Shown here piece after piece: positions 23,663-35,028 of a DNA stretch of 64,000 bases. A program made the translations under genes and the position numbers. Numbering within the stretch: the first letter of the stretch is position 1; each line of letters starts with the position of its first letter. The notes below the pieces were generated by a model, which had not been told where the DNA came from, ran no database searches, and worked only from the letters and a program-made list of their open reading frames with translations. The DNA comes from Chytridium lagenaria (lineage: Eukaryota > Chytridiomycota > Chytridiomycetes > Chytridiales > Chytridiaceae): positions 124,001-188,000 of the forward strand of contig JAHLKC010000079.1 in assembly GCA_025449115.1 (NCBI GenBank), read 5' to 3'.

Positions 23663-24658
23663 TTCCCCGTTTTCTTCTTTTCGGTTCATTTTCATTTTCT
23701 CTATGATGTATCAGTTGATTCCCCTTTTTTTCGATTCCGGTTTTTATTTTTATATAGAGTTCTTCTTTTTTTTTTGCTTTTAGAGTTGCGATGGTTTGAA
23801 GGGGATGAAGGTTTTTTTTAATGGGGGTGGTGGGTTTTTATGGTTTTGACTTTTTTTATTATTACCCTTTTTGGTGAGTGCATAGATTTTTTTTTTAATA
23901 GATTATTGGAGTACCTATACCCGTCCTGTTCTGAAGCTCAGCAGTCCCATTTACGACTCTGACAACGTCCAATGGCTGACCGCAATCACGTCAACACTGA
24001 TCAACACTGATTGTAAAGTTACAAATCATTTATCACAGTAAATTATAGCGAGTGCATAATGATTTGTTTAAGTATAATTACCTTTTTCTTGTTGTTCTTT
24101 TCCCTACAATACAGGGTTTCATGGTTTTACCGTGTTTTGATACTTCATGCGGTAGGGTTTTTAGTGGGGAAGGGATGACACTGTATGCAAACGTTGTGCT
24201 GCGGTGTTTGAGAACGTGATGATTCGTATGGATATCCACTGTTGTTGGATTGTTTTGACGAGAGTTTAGAGTTGAATTGACACATGAGAAAAGACCAACA
24301 ATGCATCACAGGCTAGCCTAGAGCTCTGTTCAGTGACTACTCGATCTCATCCATATGGTTCCTTTCACGAAAACGTTACAAAAAACGGTACATGCACTGG
24401 AAACGGGTCGAGTTAACAGAAAGGATCAGACATTGTTGGTCTCTTTGGAGGCTGGGTTGATGCCACACAAATTACCAAAAATTTCTTGTCTCCACACACA
24501 GCCATCCCACCTCAACTCCCTTCATCCCTACTTTGCGCTCGCGCTCAAAGGACACTGCAGCAACCGGCTACCATACGAGCGTTCACTGGGGATTGCGATT
24601 GAAAGTCCGTTTGTCGAGCGTTATGGGAATACGATGGCATAGACACCAAAAATGCCGG
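23663..24658. other. Intergenic region between two plus-strand genes
   Basis: A T-rich 3' flank (23663-23900) is followed by mixed sequence. An ORF from 24355 runs towards the carboxypeptidase start but has no domain; I treat 24355-24658 as 5' flank. No RNA gene is seen. Confidence 0.4.
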
Positions 24659-27079
24659 ATGATTGTTGTGATTTGTATGCTGGTTTTGGTTTATGTGAGC
24701 CCTGTACTGTCGGAATTTAATGGGGAGGCTGTCAAAGGAGGAGAGGAGGCGCTTAAAGAAAGACTTGCCGATACAGAAGGTAACTTTTTTTTTATTTAGC
24801 GCATTGATGATGTAAACTAATTTGCTTATTCATGTCGTAACCTCATGCCTACCTATTGTGTTCATTGCGTCTACTTTTTTCACGACGGATTCACTACCAC
24901 CTGAAGCATCAAAAACAATATTCCGTTACATCTCTCCCAGGGCTTTCCGACATGGATTTTTTCAAAAATCAAGATGCACGCAGGGTAAGCAGTCCAAACA
25001 ACATTACACGAAAACAAATAATTAACTCTAAGCCTTCTTCCTGAAAACACAGGCTAATTAATGTATCAAGTGAAGATGCGTTATTTTTCTGGATGGTTCA
25101 AACTCCGCAAGCCGATCCCCCTAAAAGTCTTGTACGATATTTCCTTTCCAGCGACCCGTCTTCTTTCCGAGTACCCCCCTCTAACTTTGCATTTATAGCT
25201 TATCTGGATGAACGGTGGTCCAGGCTGCTCTTCTATGGACGGTCTTTTCATGGAATACGTCCTCTCAAACCCTCCTCAAATGGAACCAGCGTCACCCTCA
25301 ATTCCGCATCCTGGCATGCCCATTCTGCCATTCTTTTCCTGGATCAACCTGTCGGTACTGGTTATTCGACTGGCAGAAATATAGTAAAGACTTTTCCGGA
25401 GATGGTGAAGGATTTTGGTGTGTTCTTAGAAGGGTTTTTTGACGTGTTTCCGGGATTGACGGAATCAAATGTTTGTTGAAATTATCGGGAAGTGTGTTTT
25501 TTTAATCCGTGGTTTAGATTTATTTGGGTGGAGAAAGTTATGCAGGAGTGTATGTGCCTTATTATAGCAAGGCAATATTGGATGGAACTTTTACTGGGCT
25601 GGGAAAATACGTAAGCCTTTTTTTTCGCCTTCTTCACTCTGTCCAAGTTAATTTACTGAATGTCGATTTACGATCCTTGTATTGCCCTCTGTACCATCAG
25701 AACTTGAAAGTTCAAGGCCTGCTTTTGGGAAATCCTTTATTGGAGCCAGTGTTTCAGGTAAATAAGTGGCGCATATTTTTTTTTTGTTTTTTGTTTGTTT
25801 GAACAACATACTAAGCTTGATATATGTGCTGTACCTGGTTTTAGTCTCTAAGCTTCGTCCCTTTTGCGCTAAAACATAATATCATTACCGCATCACAAGC
25901 CGTGAGTTTCATTGCTAGTATATGATATCTACCGCTAACCACATCATTCATTCATAGTCTCGACTTCAACCCGAAGTAGACGCATGCGCAGTTGCCGGAA
26001 AACAAAACAAAGTTCCAAAGCTTGTCGTCCCCGAATGCGCCAAAGTCCTCCGCTCCGTTCTTGACTCTACAAAACAAACGTAAGGGGCGCCTCTATACCG
26101 TATTCCCACTCTAACATCCTTTTCAAAGCCTCGGCAGTTGTGTCAATATGTATGATGTGCGACTCCGTGATGCCACACCGGACCTTGGATGTGGACTTTA
26201 TGGATGGCCTGATGCGTTGGAGGGGATGAGACGGTATTTGTCGAGAAGGGATGTGAGGAGGGCTGTTCATGTGCTTGTGGGTGATGAGGATGAATGGATT
26301 GAATGTAATGGGGCGGTGGCGAGTGGATTTGATGGAGGGCAGGATACGGAGGCGCCTGCTCATGTAGGGGGTTTCTTTGTGAAAAAATTGATATTGATGA
26401 CTGTTGGTGTAGATTCTTCCCTGGCTTTTGGAGCGCGTGCCTGTATTGGTGTTTAGGTGATTTGCTTGGCGTTTTCCTTTTTTCTTTTTTCGTTGTTTAT
26501 AACCGAATTATTCTAGTGGTGACCAAGACCTTGTCTGCAACGTTGACGGTCTTCGCACGGTCCTCACGCATCTTCCAAACAACAACACTCACCTTCTCTT
26601 CTCCATCGCCGTGGTACGTGGGCCCCACACTGGCGGGTACCTCCGAGACATCTGGTAGACTGACTCACGTGATCATCCATGGGGCGTCGCATATGGTTGG
26701 AGTTGGGAAAGGACAGGAGACCAAGGACATGTTTAGGAGGTTTATTGAAGGGGAGGGGAGGTGGGATGTAGAGGTGACAGTGGGGGTTGGGGAGAACGTG
26801 AGGGAAGAGGTGGAGGATGACGAAGAGAGGAGATTTGGAGGGCCACCTTTTGGAAGGGTGAGAATGGCGGAGAAAGTTAGGGGTGGAGGGGAGGTTGTTG
26901 AGGAGGTGAAAGATGATGTGCTTGAATTGGTTGATGAAGGTGCAGAAAGGAGAGAGTCTCTTGTGAATCGGGTGGTAAGTCTATTTCACTTGTTCCCTCG
27001 CTCAAGCTTTTGTTTGGTTAACTTGCTAAATTTTTTTTTCATTGTATAGAACGCTTTTGGACACCGCGATTGGTTATAA
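24659..27079 (+). CDS. KEX1: Serine carboxypeptidase, S10 family (KEX1-like)
   Basis: A secretory-pathway carboxypeptidase that removes C-terminal residues. The ATG at 24659 starts a signal peptide (MIVVICMLVLVYVSPVLS). Family landmarks follow in order: the substrate-binding motif IWMNGGPGCSSMDGLFME (exon from 25199), LFLDQPVGTGYS (near 25335), the catalytic serine in GGESYAG (25528-25548), NPLLEP (near 25729), the catalytic aspartate in GDQDLVCN (26518-26541) and the catalytic histidine in GASHMVG (about 26680-26700). Exons are separated by introns such as 24780-24940, 24985-25052, 25132-25198, 25471-25517 and 25611-25700. Frame breaks occur near 25290 and 26600. The tail is acidic and ends GHRDWL at 27079. 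Unlike yeast Kex1 no C-terminal membrane helix is evident, so the KEX1 name is by similarity of the catalytic core. Confidence 0.85.
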
Positions 27080-27838
27080 ACCATTCTTTTCTGCGTATCA
27101 TTTTCTTTCGCTTTTTCCATATACTGTCTTTACGTAATGTTCATACGCCATTTTATTTCACTTTGTTTATGTCAATACCAACCACTCCACTATACTTATT
27201 CAAAGCTCCATGTGTTTTACCACGTGTTGACTAGTTTATAAATGCATCATGTAATTACGGAACATTTTTTTATTGATTATATGCGTATACGGAGAGCCAA
27301 TAACTGAATCATTGTGTATCGAAACTGTCATCAAACTGCTGTGCGGATACAAGTTATCAGGTTGTCCCAGAGACATGTAATGTTGTACAGTGTGAATTTA
27401 TGGAGTATGGATCGTGGGTTCTAAACGATTAACAAGATGATGTTGGAGACAATGCATCCAGGGTCATTGAATGTTGAAAAATAAAACATACGCCTATACA
27501 TAGGAGTACGAACGTCTGCTTGTTCTTAACACTTGTATGAAAGCAGTAACAACCTGTAATCTGACACCAATTAAGCTTACCGTATTTTTGCTTGTGTAAG
27601 CCCCCCCCGCCCCCCATATCAACATTTTTTTGGCACGACCACAGGTCGTATTTACTGATCATGTTAAATAAGAATCAAACGTAAATATAGATCTGTAACG
27701 CGCGACGTAAAGGTCATCTCTCTGGTTCAGTTGGGTGAACATGTTTGATGGATGAACATCATGAATCACAAAGTAAGAGTATCTTGAATTATTATAACAA
27801 TACAACAGAGATTCAACACACCCCCACATTTCAAGGAA
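27080..27838. other. Intergenic region; boundary between gene arm and transposon-rich arm
   Basis: 3' flank of the carboxypeptidase gene and AT-rich spacer. From about 27820 downward on the minus strand there is a purine-rich tract (read AAATGTGGGGGTG) followed by TGTTGAATC. This is the expected layout of a polypurine tract and the start of a 3' LTR for the copia relic at 27839; the far end of this LTR was not located. Confidence 0.4.
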
Positions 27839-29405
27839 CTATTGCTTTTCTGACGGCAGAGTGGTCAGATCTCTGTACCGTTGCATACCAAGGCTGCGGA
27901 CATGTTGTTGACGTGCTTCAGTAGGCAAAGACTTGATTAAGACGTCAGCGACCATGTCTTCTGACCAGCAATAGGCGAGTTCAATGCGACGTTCATCAAT
28001 CTTGTCGTTGACAAATCTGTGTTTCACGCTCATGTGTTTGACGCGTTGATGATGCATCGGATTTTTCGTGATAGCAATGTTTGAGTCGTTATCTTGATAT
28101 AAACGGGATACACCAGGATGTTGGATTAGGGCTTCATCCATGAGACTTTGATACCATATCATCTCGCGAGTAGCTTCACTGAGTGCAATGAGCTTCGCTT
28201 CAGAAGATGATTGTGCAGGTTGTTGCTTCTTGGATTGCCATTGAAATGGCGCCGCCACCAAATACACCACGTAACCGGTACGTGACTTAAAGTCATCTTC
28301 ACATGCGTGACTGGCGTCTGCATAACAAAGAGGTGCTTTTTAATGTCCAAGATGGCGGTTCTACCTTCAGTGAGTTGTGTCATAGAAGACAACGCCGATT
28401 TTGAGTATAGTATACCGTAGTCATGCGTGTCAAGTAAATAACGTAAAACTCGAACTAGTGCAACAAAGTCCCCAGCATTTGGGTTAGCTTGATATTGCCC
28501 TAGTTTACTGACGGTAAATGCCAGATCAGGTCTGGTCTTCTGCGCGAGATAGGAAATCTTTTGCAGGATTTAACGGAACTGATCGCGTTCGTTTTGCGAT
28601 AACTCAGCTGCTGAATCATCGTGACACCAGTTGATGGTCATAGGAGTGGGTTTTCGAGTAATACCCGTATCCCATAATCCACAGGACTCTAACAAATGCT
28701 TGATAAGAATGCTGGCAAAAAATGTTCCTTCAACGCTGTGAATAACTTGGATTTTGGTATGGAGACATAAGCAATTTATGAGCCAAATGCGTGTTTCTTT
28801 AACTATAGAACTTTTCTCGGATTTTGTCAGCGCGTTTGTGGATGGGTTAAGGTATGGTCATCCAGTCAATAGGCCCTTTGGTTCCAACTTTGAATTGCTT
28901 GTCCACTCAATCAACAAAGGCGTGAATAAAGCTTACATTAACGGTAATGATAATGATATCATCCACATGAATGATTACGTGGATAAGAGTATTAAACTCT
29001 TTGTCATATTCGACAAACATCTGCTCTATTGCGCATAAAACCTTCATCTTTTATGAGCCAAAGACACAATCTTATCTACCATCCTTGTCCGTATTGATGT
29101 AAACCATAGATGGCCTGATTCAATCAACAGACGATCATAGCACCGTCCGCTGCAAACTTTTCAAAACCATGTAGCATCACCAATTAATTGAGATCGTGAA
29201 GCGTTTCAAAGAGGTATGCGCTTGTGATATCTATCTGATAGATGAGAAGGCATAGAATCACACTCCAGCAAGTGAAAAACCAAATAATATTAGCGTTTGC
29301 AACAGGCGAAAACACTTTGGTATATTCTTTGCGTGGAATTTGACTGAAACCTCTGGCAACCCAACAGGGGTCCCCTCCTTCATTTATCTGGAGTAACGTC
29401 CGGAA
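27839..29405 (-). pseudogene. Copia reverse transcriptase-RNase H relic
   Basis: Minus-strand remains of a Ty1/copia Pol. The reverse transcriptase begins near 29400 (VARGFSQIP, VFSPVANANI), has a decayed catalytic box (HVDDIIIIT, near 29000, in place of YVDD) and passes KISYLAQKTRPDLAFTVSKL near 28540. RNase H is better preserved (28270-27839: QPAQSSSEAKLIALSEATRE, DNDSNIAITKNP, VKHRFVNDKI, ADVLIKSLP). Several stops and shifts occur in the RT half. The sequence is not closely similar to the A and B copia families further right, so it is a third family. Confidence 0.8.
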
Positions 29406-30629
29406 GCTTTGATATGGTTATGGCTTATGAATATCTTGCTAAACTCACCGCTGTTGCAGAATGCCGATACGCCTCTACCTACAACAGTTCTTTTGTTGCC
29501 GATGCACCTTCTGGACCTCTCCCTGAACCGCCATTATCGCCCATGACTTAAGTAGAGTCATCACCTTCTGTTAAAATATCCCCTGACAAATCTGACAAGC
29601 TTTCTAGTTTTTCATCCCTTGATCCTCCCATAACGTTGTCTTCCCCTTTAAGAACTTCCATCACCTCTCTTGTCATGCTGTGAAGAATTACATTGTTCAC
29701 ATGGTCTATGGCTCATAAGGACATTTTGTGTAAGTCCGTTGAGTTCCGTTATATCCAGCGTTGACGGGTTTTTTTAGGCGTCATATTAAATTCTCCCTTC
29801 TTTTTTTCCTTTGGGTTTGTTATACATACTTTTTACCCACGTTGATAGGGATTTTATTGAAGGAGGTGGCGCGCATATGTGTTGTTTATATGTGTGTGCA
29901 TATGTTGTGTTTATTATTTATTTGTATTTTGTGTATTACTTTAATATGAGAGATTTCTTGATTTAATTTGTACCTGTTGAATTAAGTGGTTGATATTGAG
30001 TTGATTCCCCATCTATCACGCGCGTGGCCTCGTCATGATCTCCCTTCACTTGTTCTTGGATGAAAGCCCCCCCTCTGCCCCTGCCACCTGGTGAAGCCGC
30101 AATCCAGCTGTTTGAAGCAGAAGGCTGTGATGGGAGCCCAAGGGTCCTCCTCATTGTCAGTGTCCTTTAGCTTAGGCTTGATCGGCTACATTCCACCTCT
30201 GATGATCCCCGAGCCGGTGATTGACGGAGACGATCTGGTGCTCATATTGGTTTATTAGCAAGGTAAGTCAACATAGAAGATACTAAACACGTTCCCTTCT
30301 CCCTTTATTAAGCAGAATCTTGCCATCACTCACCCACACCATCGCCACACAACATTAACATCACTTAGAATCAGGAGTACCTCCTGTCCCTAGGTGCTCT
30401 GTGGACTTGCTCTGCTGGAGCAATTCCTTTACTCTTCTCCCCTACCCCCTAGTTGAAGCTAGGTAGGGATGGATGGGTCAAGAGAAGATCACAGTGGGGG
30501 CCCAACCCTTTATTTCTTTCGCAAAACCAACATCACCTACACTCTGGACCAATCTAATTTTACCTCTGGATGGTTGGTGGGCATGCAGGGACCTCCTACC
30601 TCCCTCCCTGGTATTTTGAGAGCGTTTTT
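29406..30629. other. Unassigned region between copia relic and CpG-poor block
   Basis: No convincing gene. The plus-strand ORF at 29761-29949 is hydrophobic and AT-driven; the minus ORF at 29963-30154 (63 residues, GGRGRGGAFIQEQ) has no match I can name. CpG dinucleotides are present at a normal level here, ending near 30623. Confidence 0.35.
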
Positions 30630-30652
30630 TGAGCCTTATGCACATATTTTCA

Positions 30653-30712
30653 GTCAAAGGGAATTTTTGTAAATTCTTTATTTGTTGTTAGCTCATATAT
30701 TTCTAGTAGTAA
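30653..30712 (+). repeat. Dispersed repeat copy (GTTAGCTCATAT family)
   Basis: A copy of the short repeat with GTCAAAGGGAATTTTTG, TTCTTTATTTGTTG and TTAGCTCATAT. Related copies are at 32999-33110, 33345-33415, 34091-34135, 36468-37110 and, inverted, 39897-40430. Confidence 0.7.
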
Positions 30713-30872
30713 AGGTAGACCCCTTATGACCTCAAGTTCAGATTGAGTTTATATATTTTACAGAAGGATCTTAAATTATTATTTAGGAACAATGTATTTA
30801 ATTTCAATGTAAACATGTTAGTATCAAAATGTAGCTGAATATGTAGCAGAAAATAATATAAGAGATTTATAT

Positions 30873-31974
30873 TTATTTAACTTTGGGGTCAGACAGCCCC
30901 AACTCTCTCATCAACCCTACAACCTCATTCTTTAATGCAATTCTGTCTGTTTTCTCCAAGTACATAGGAAGCCAGGTATACATGTGTTTACAAGTAAAAA
31001 ATGCCAAAGAATTCCTGTGCCCAGCATTGTAAGGTTCATTTTGGTGAGTTATGAGATCTGACCTAAACCCAACCAAGGATCCATGCTTCACATTTACTCT
31101 AACTCCAGGCTCCACCAACTGCAAGGCTCCTCCCTTAGCACCACCAAAAGGTAAAACAAAACTGAAACCATGGTGGTGGTCTTGATCATCCTTGTGGGGT
31201 GGTTGCAACATCAAGATTAATTGCTACACCCCCAAAGATGTTACCAGGTATGTTGAGGCCTCCATTATTCACCTCATTAATGCAGGTAATGAGAATGTCC
31301 TGCACCCTTCCATAGACAGGTAAGGCCTCTCTAACTGCAAGTGAGATGGCCCTAATAAGAGGTGCATTCTCCTTCAGCCATAAGACCCCTCTTCTTCCTG
31401 AGTTACTTCTGTGGGAATGAAGGGGTTTTTCTAAATGATGTTATTTAGGGTTAAAAAAAAAGGAGTGGGAATGCAAGACTTACTGCTCCATGCCTTTGAC
31501 AAATGGTCAAATGAATTGACTTATTATCCTCCCTTTTCCTGCCTGCATGTCTTTGCCTATAAGTGGAATTGTGTCCATAGTATTTCTCTGTGCTAGAGGC
31601 CAAGCATTGCATCAATTGATGGTGCAAGTCTGGGTTCTTAGTGAAGTCTGCATGGAACACCACCACTTGAATGCAATGGTCTGTTATGGTTTCCCCTATA
31701 GAGCTATCCACTACAAGAATGTCTTTGTTTATCCTAGTTGTGAGAGTCTTCCCTGTTTTGATGTAAGAACAGGTATTCAATGTAAATTACTCTAATACTC
31801 ACAATCCTTTTCTGGCCTTGTCAGGCAAGCCCTTCTGGGGAGCTCATAAAGGTCCTCCATTGTTATGTCTGACTCCCAAATTAATGGCTCTTCATAAGCA
31901 ATGATCATGGCCTTTCTTGATCTCTTCTCACTTTTCTTCTTGCCCATTTGTTTTGCTCTAATTCTATCACTCAA
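30873..31974 (-). CDS. TET/JBP-like 2-oxoglutarate/Fe(II) dioxygenase (candidate DNA-base oxidase)
   Basis: The ATG at 31974 opens a basic N-terminus (MSDRIRAKQMGKKKSEKR). Three exons read coherently: 31974 to about 31808, about 31760-31482 and about 31411-30873, with GT-AG introns, though a one-base adjustment is needed at the second junction. The last exon carries a double-stranded beta-helix core: NIFGGVAINLD, then HKDDQD (an HxD iron site), FGGAKGGALQL, GVRVNVKHGSLVGFRSDLI, ITHQN (distal histidine) and GHRNSLAFFT (the arginine that would bind 2-oxoglutarate). This order and the GG-x-L and FRSDLITH elements resemble the fungal TET/JBP family, which oxidises methylated bases in DNA. One missing C in a CCCC run near 31192 splits the core. 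About 345 residues in all. Function is inferred from motifs only; another DSBH oxygenase is possible. It lies in the CpG-depleted block. Confidence 0.6.
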
Positions 31975-32998
31975 TTATTTTAATTTATCCATGACAATAT
32001 ATTAAATAAGGAATATTTTTGATTGGCAGAGATTTTCGGAGAATTTTTAATCAAAGAAAAAGGCTCACTTTTATCCTCCTACCTTTTTTTTTTCCTACAG
32101 CAGTCCTGTCTCAACACTTAGGTGTTCACTGGTGGAATGGGCCCCATCAGTGGTATTCAGATCTATCCACAATCTTTAGGTTGTGGCCATGTCTTAGAAG
32201 TTCTCTCACACCTTTTCTCTTTGCAATAGCTAATAGAATGACAGTAATTCTTCACCAAGCTATTTCCATTTCCTGTCCTTTTCCTTAACCTTTTTTCTCT
32301 CTCACCTTCTATCTATGTAGTATTAGAAGGAAATGCTTATGAATGTGATGGAAGGAAGAATTGATGGATGGATAGATGGATGGATAATCCATAAAGGTAA
32401 TGGTTGATCAATTCTTTTCCCTTCCTGTTCTTTTTCATTAAACTCAATCATAACTCTACAACTTTTCTTTAGATCTGGACTAGACCAAATAGATGGTATG
32501 ATCATTTATTCTCATGTTTTCCTGGTTTATAATCCTCATTAAATTGCTCTTCTTTTTTTTTTTCAGGGATGGAGTTACTTCCTGTCCTTTTTCACAAACC
32601 TCATATTTAACCCTAAACTTACCCTTTTTTGATAGGTTAGTCCTGTGGATTATATTTAGTGCACAGCTGATCACTGTAGCTCTTCAAGTCCTGGGGAGTA
32701 CCACAAATTAAAGATTCAAGGGTGTGGACTGGCCACCACCTCATATATAGTAAATAAATTGTCTTTGTAAATTGTATTATATTTAAAAACCTTGGCTGCT
32801 TGGCACCCACTGTAAATGGTAGTCTTTTATAAGCCAGCAGCCACCTGCATAATGTAACAGAGATGCTGAGGTGGAAAAGAAAGTATGGTTTATTTTAAAG
32901 GTGACCCAGAAGGGGCCTGTGAAAAAAAGAGTTGTTTTTTAGAGAAGACCTCAGAACAAACCTGGGGAAGCCTTTGAGTGGGAGTTCTTGAAACTCTA

Positions 32999-33110
32999 AC
33001 AATTTTAAGTCAAGGGATTTTGAGTATGAGCTCTATTTGTTGATAAAAAATACATTTTGGTTAGCTCATATTGCTTTCCACCCTAAGCTCAGAGGGGGTT
33101 TCCCTTAGCC
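32999..33110 (+). repeat. Dispersed repeat copy (GTTAGCTCATAT family)
   Basis: Copy with AAGTCAAGGGATTTTGAGTA, GCTCTATTTGTTGATAAAAAA and GGTTAGCTCATAT, followed by a GGGTTTCCC segment. Confidence 0.65.
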
Positions 33111-33289
33111 TCTTATTTTGTCCTTTGAGCTAGCATCTCAGCCTTTGGCATTAGCCTAAGTGAGGCTAATGCCCATCTTTCTGTAATATAGATTTTTGGT
33201 AGAATTATTGGTTGAAAAATTAGGATTTTAACCCTCTAACATTATTGATTTATGATAAAAGGGTGGGGTTTCCTGCACCTCTTACCGTC

Positions 33290-33415
33290 TAGTTTGAGGT
33301 AGGAGTATGGTACTTGAGTGAGTGTTCTTGTAACTTAACCAACCTTTAAGTCAAAGGGATTTTGGTATAAGCTCTATTTGTTGATAAAAAATAGATCTGG
33401 TTAGCTCATATGGTT
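33290..33415 (+). repeat. Dispersed repeat copy (GTTAGCTCATAT family)
   Basis: Second copy about 350 bases further on, with TTTGAGGTAGGAGTATGGTA, AAGTCAAAGGGATTTTGGTA, TTGATAAAAAATAGATCTGG and TTAGCTCATATGG. Confidence 0.65.
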
Positions 33416-33867
33416 AAGGGCTTTAACCTTCTAACCACCAGAAATGAAATGGCAACCCAAAATCTAAGTATTACATGTTTATTAGCCTCTCATATTAACC
33501 ACAACATTTCAGGAATCACCCATATCTTGTGTTGATGGAGGTCTGGCATGGTGCCTTGGTCAATCTTTTGAAGTTTAGTTTGGGTGACACAGTATTTTAA
33601 ATTATATTATTATAATATACCTGGGCACACAGGAATCTTAATTAACAAATACATGAGTGACCACAAAGATTTTCAGATATACTCTATAATGACTGATATC
33701 ATTTTGACTTCAGCATGCTAATCAGGAAGGGAGCATGTCAAGACCTTTTCAAGCTACAAAGTATCATGAATTCTACATGAAGGTACATGGTTAAAATATA
33801 AAGGGCCTGGGCCCAGTCTTGATACCACACTCCATGCATATCTGAGACCAACCTATGTAACCACCTA

Positions 33868-34135
33868 GAGAGTTTGGCTTTTTAATTTTTTTTGTCAAAA
33901 AAACAATAGTAAAAATGTTGAGAAACATCCTCCTCCTAAGAAGTCCCAACAAATCAACAAAAGCAAACAAGGGCAACACAACGTTTATATGTTGATAAGG
34001 TGGGGGGTTTTTCAGCTACTGTTTGTGCAAACTTTGAGGTAGGATCCTGGTATTTTTAGTTAGTTTTTACAAGCCTAATCTATATCTTTTTAGTCAAAGG
34101 GAATTTTTTTAGTTTCTTTATTTGTTAAGTAAAAA
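33868..34135 (+). repeat. Left arm of a long inverted repeat
   Basis: Contains GAGTTTGGCTTTTTAATTTT, ACATCCTCCTCCTAAGAAGT, GGTGGGGGGTTTTTCAGCTA and GTCAAAGGGAATTTTTTTAG. The same sequence in reverse complement occurs at 39897-40430, where part of it is duplicated. The arms enclose about 5.8 kb. Either they are the ends of one large element or two opposite MITE insertions. Confidence 0.7.
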
Positions 34136-34351
34136 GACCATTATATAGATTATTTGCTTTATTAATTCTTAGACAATTGCAAGATATCTTTCAGAAAGCC
34201 GATGTTTATAAAACGTGTGTATTTGTCAATGAACGGTATCCAGTAATGATATGGTAGAGGTACTGTATCAGCGTGAAGTTGGAAAAGTTTCAGTGGTGCT
34301 GGATGCGTCGTCACCTATATTGGACGCTGGACGGCTTTGTTTTAAGCACAG

Positions 34352-34787
34352 TGTAGGGGTGACAGGGCTCAAATGTAATTCAATATATTGAATTAATCAA
34401 GTGAATTAAACTATAATTTGGTGATGGAGTCTCCAGAGGTGACAGGGAGCAAATAACGATGAATCTTTCATGCATTGATGTTGACTACTTTTTGCAAAAC
34501 ATGTATAAGGTGGGGATTTACAACAGAACACATAACCTGTAAATCCCTCCTTAGGGTTACCCGTAAATCCCTCCTTAGGGTTACCCGTAAATCCCTCCTA
34601 TTATGTATGATAAACTAAACATAAAATCAAAAAGTAAGGGCATTTACGCATCCTCAAACGGCATGAGGAGCTCAACACAACTGATCAAATCAAAAGTTAA
34701 AAAAAAATAACATGTAAACAAAACAAGGTTCGGGGGAAAAACAACTTAGACAAAATACAAATGTGGGTGAGTAAAACAAATAGAAAG
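34352..34787 (-). repeat. Truncated family-A copia LTR
   Basis: Starts TGTAGGGGTGACAGGGCTCA and follows the family-A LTR through GTGATGGAGTCTCCAGAGG and GGGCATTTACGCATCCTCAA, stopping at TAGAAAG without the usual ACCCAACA end. It contains an internal 24-bp tandem repeat (about 34540-34600, TAGGGTTACCCGTAAATCCC). The next 240 bases to 35028 are AT-rich with no gene. Confidence 0.8.
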
Positions 34788-35028
34788 CACACAGATTAAA
34801 CAGTTTTCCATAATTGAGGAGTTAAAAATTAAGTTTCTGTGCGTCTAAATGCAGTTTATTTAACTGTGCATCTACATGAGTCATCGTTCGAATGATAATT
34901 CGGGGATGAACGTGTCCAAATCGTTTGTGCAGTAAAACGATCTCCTTTATGAACGCGTCTGTTCTTCTTTCTAGAAGTCCAGCTGTAGAAGTACGATTAG
35001 TGTGAGGACTAAATTGGTTTGACTAAAC

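Larger units (their letters stand above)
30630..34196. other. CpG-depleted block
   Basis: Reading base by base from about 30630 to 34196 I find only three CpG dinucleotides (about 32037, 33285 and 33982) in roughly 3.57 kb, and none in the 1.4 kb from 30630 to 32036. Flanking DNA on both sides has many. The block contains the TET/JBP-like gene (30873-31974), several copies of a MITE-like repeat and otherwise AT-rich non-coding DNA (about 32000-33860, no gene seen). Such depletion usually reflects long-term cytosine methylation and deamination, or a foreign origin. Confidence 0.85.

Noticed and set aside
29963..30154. Glycine-rich minus-strand ORF as a gene
   Set aside because: Only 63 residues, no flanking exons or similarity that I recognise.
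34545..34600. Internal telomere
   Set aside because: The TTAGGG motifs are spaced by 18 other bases and lie inside a recognisable LTR.
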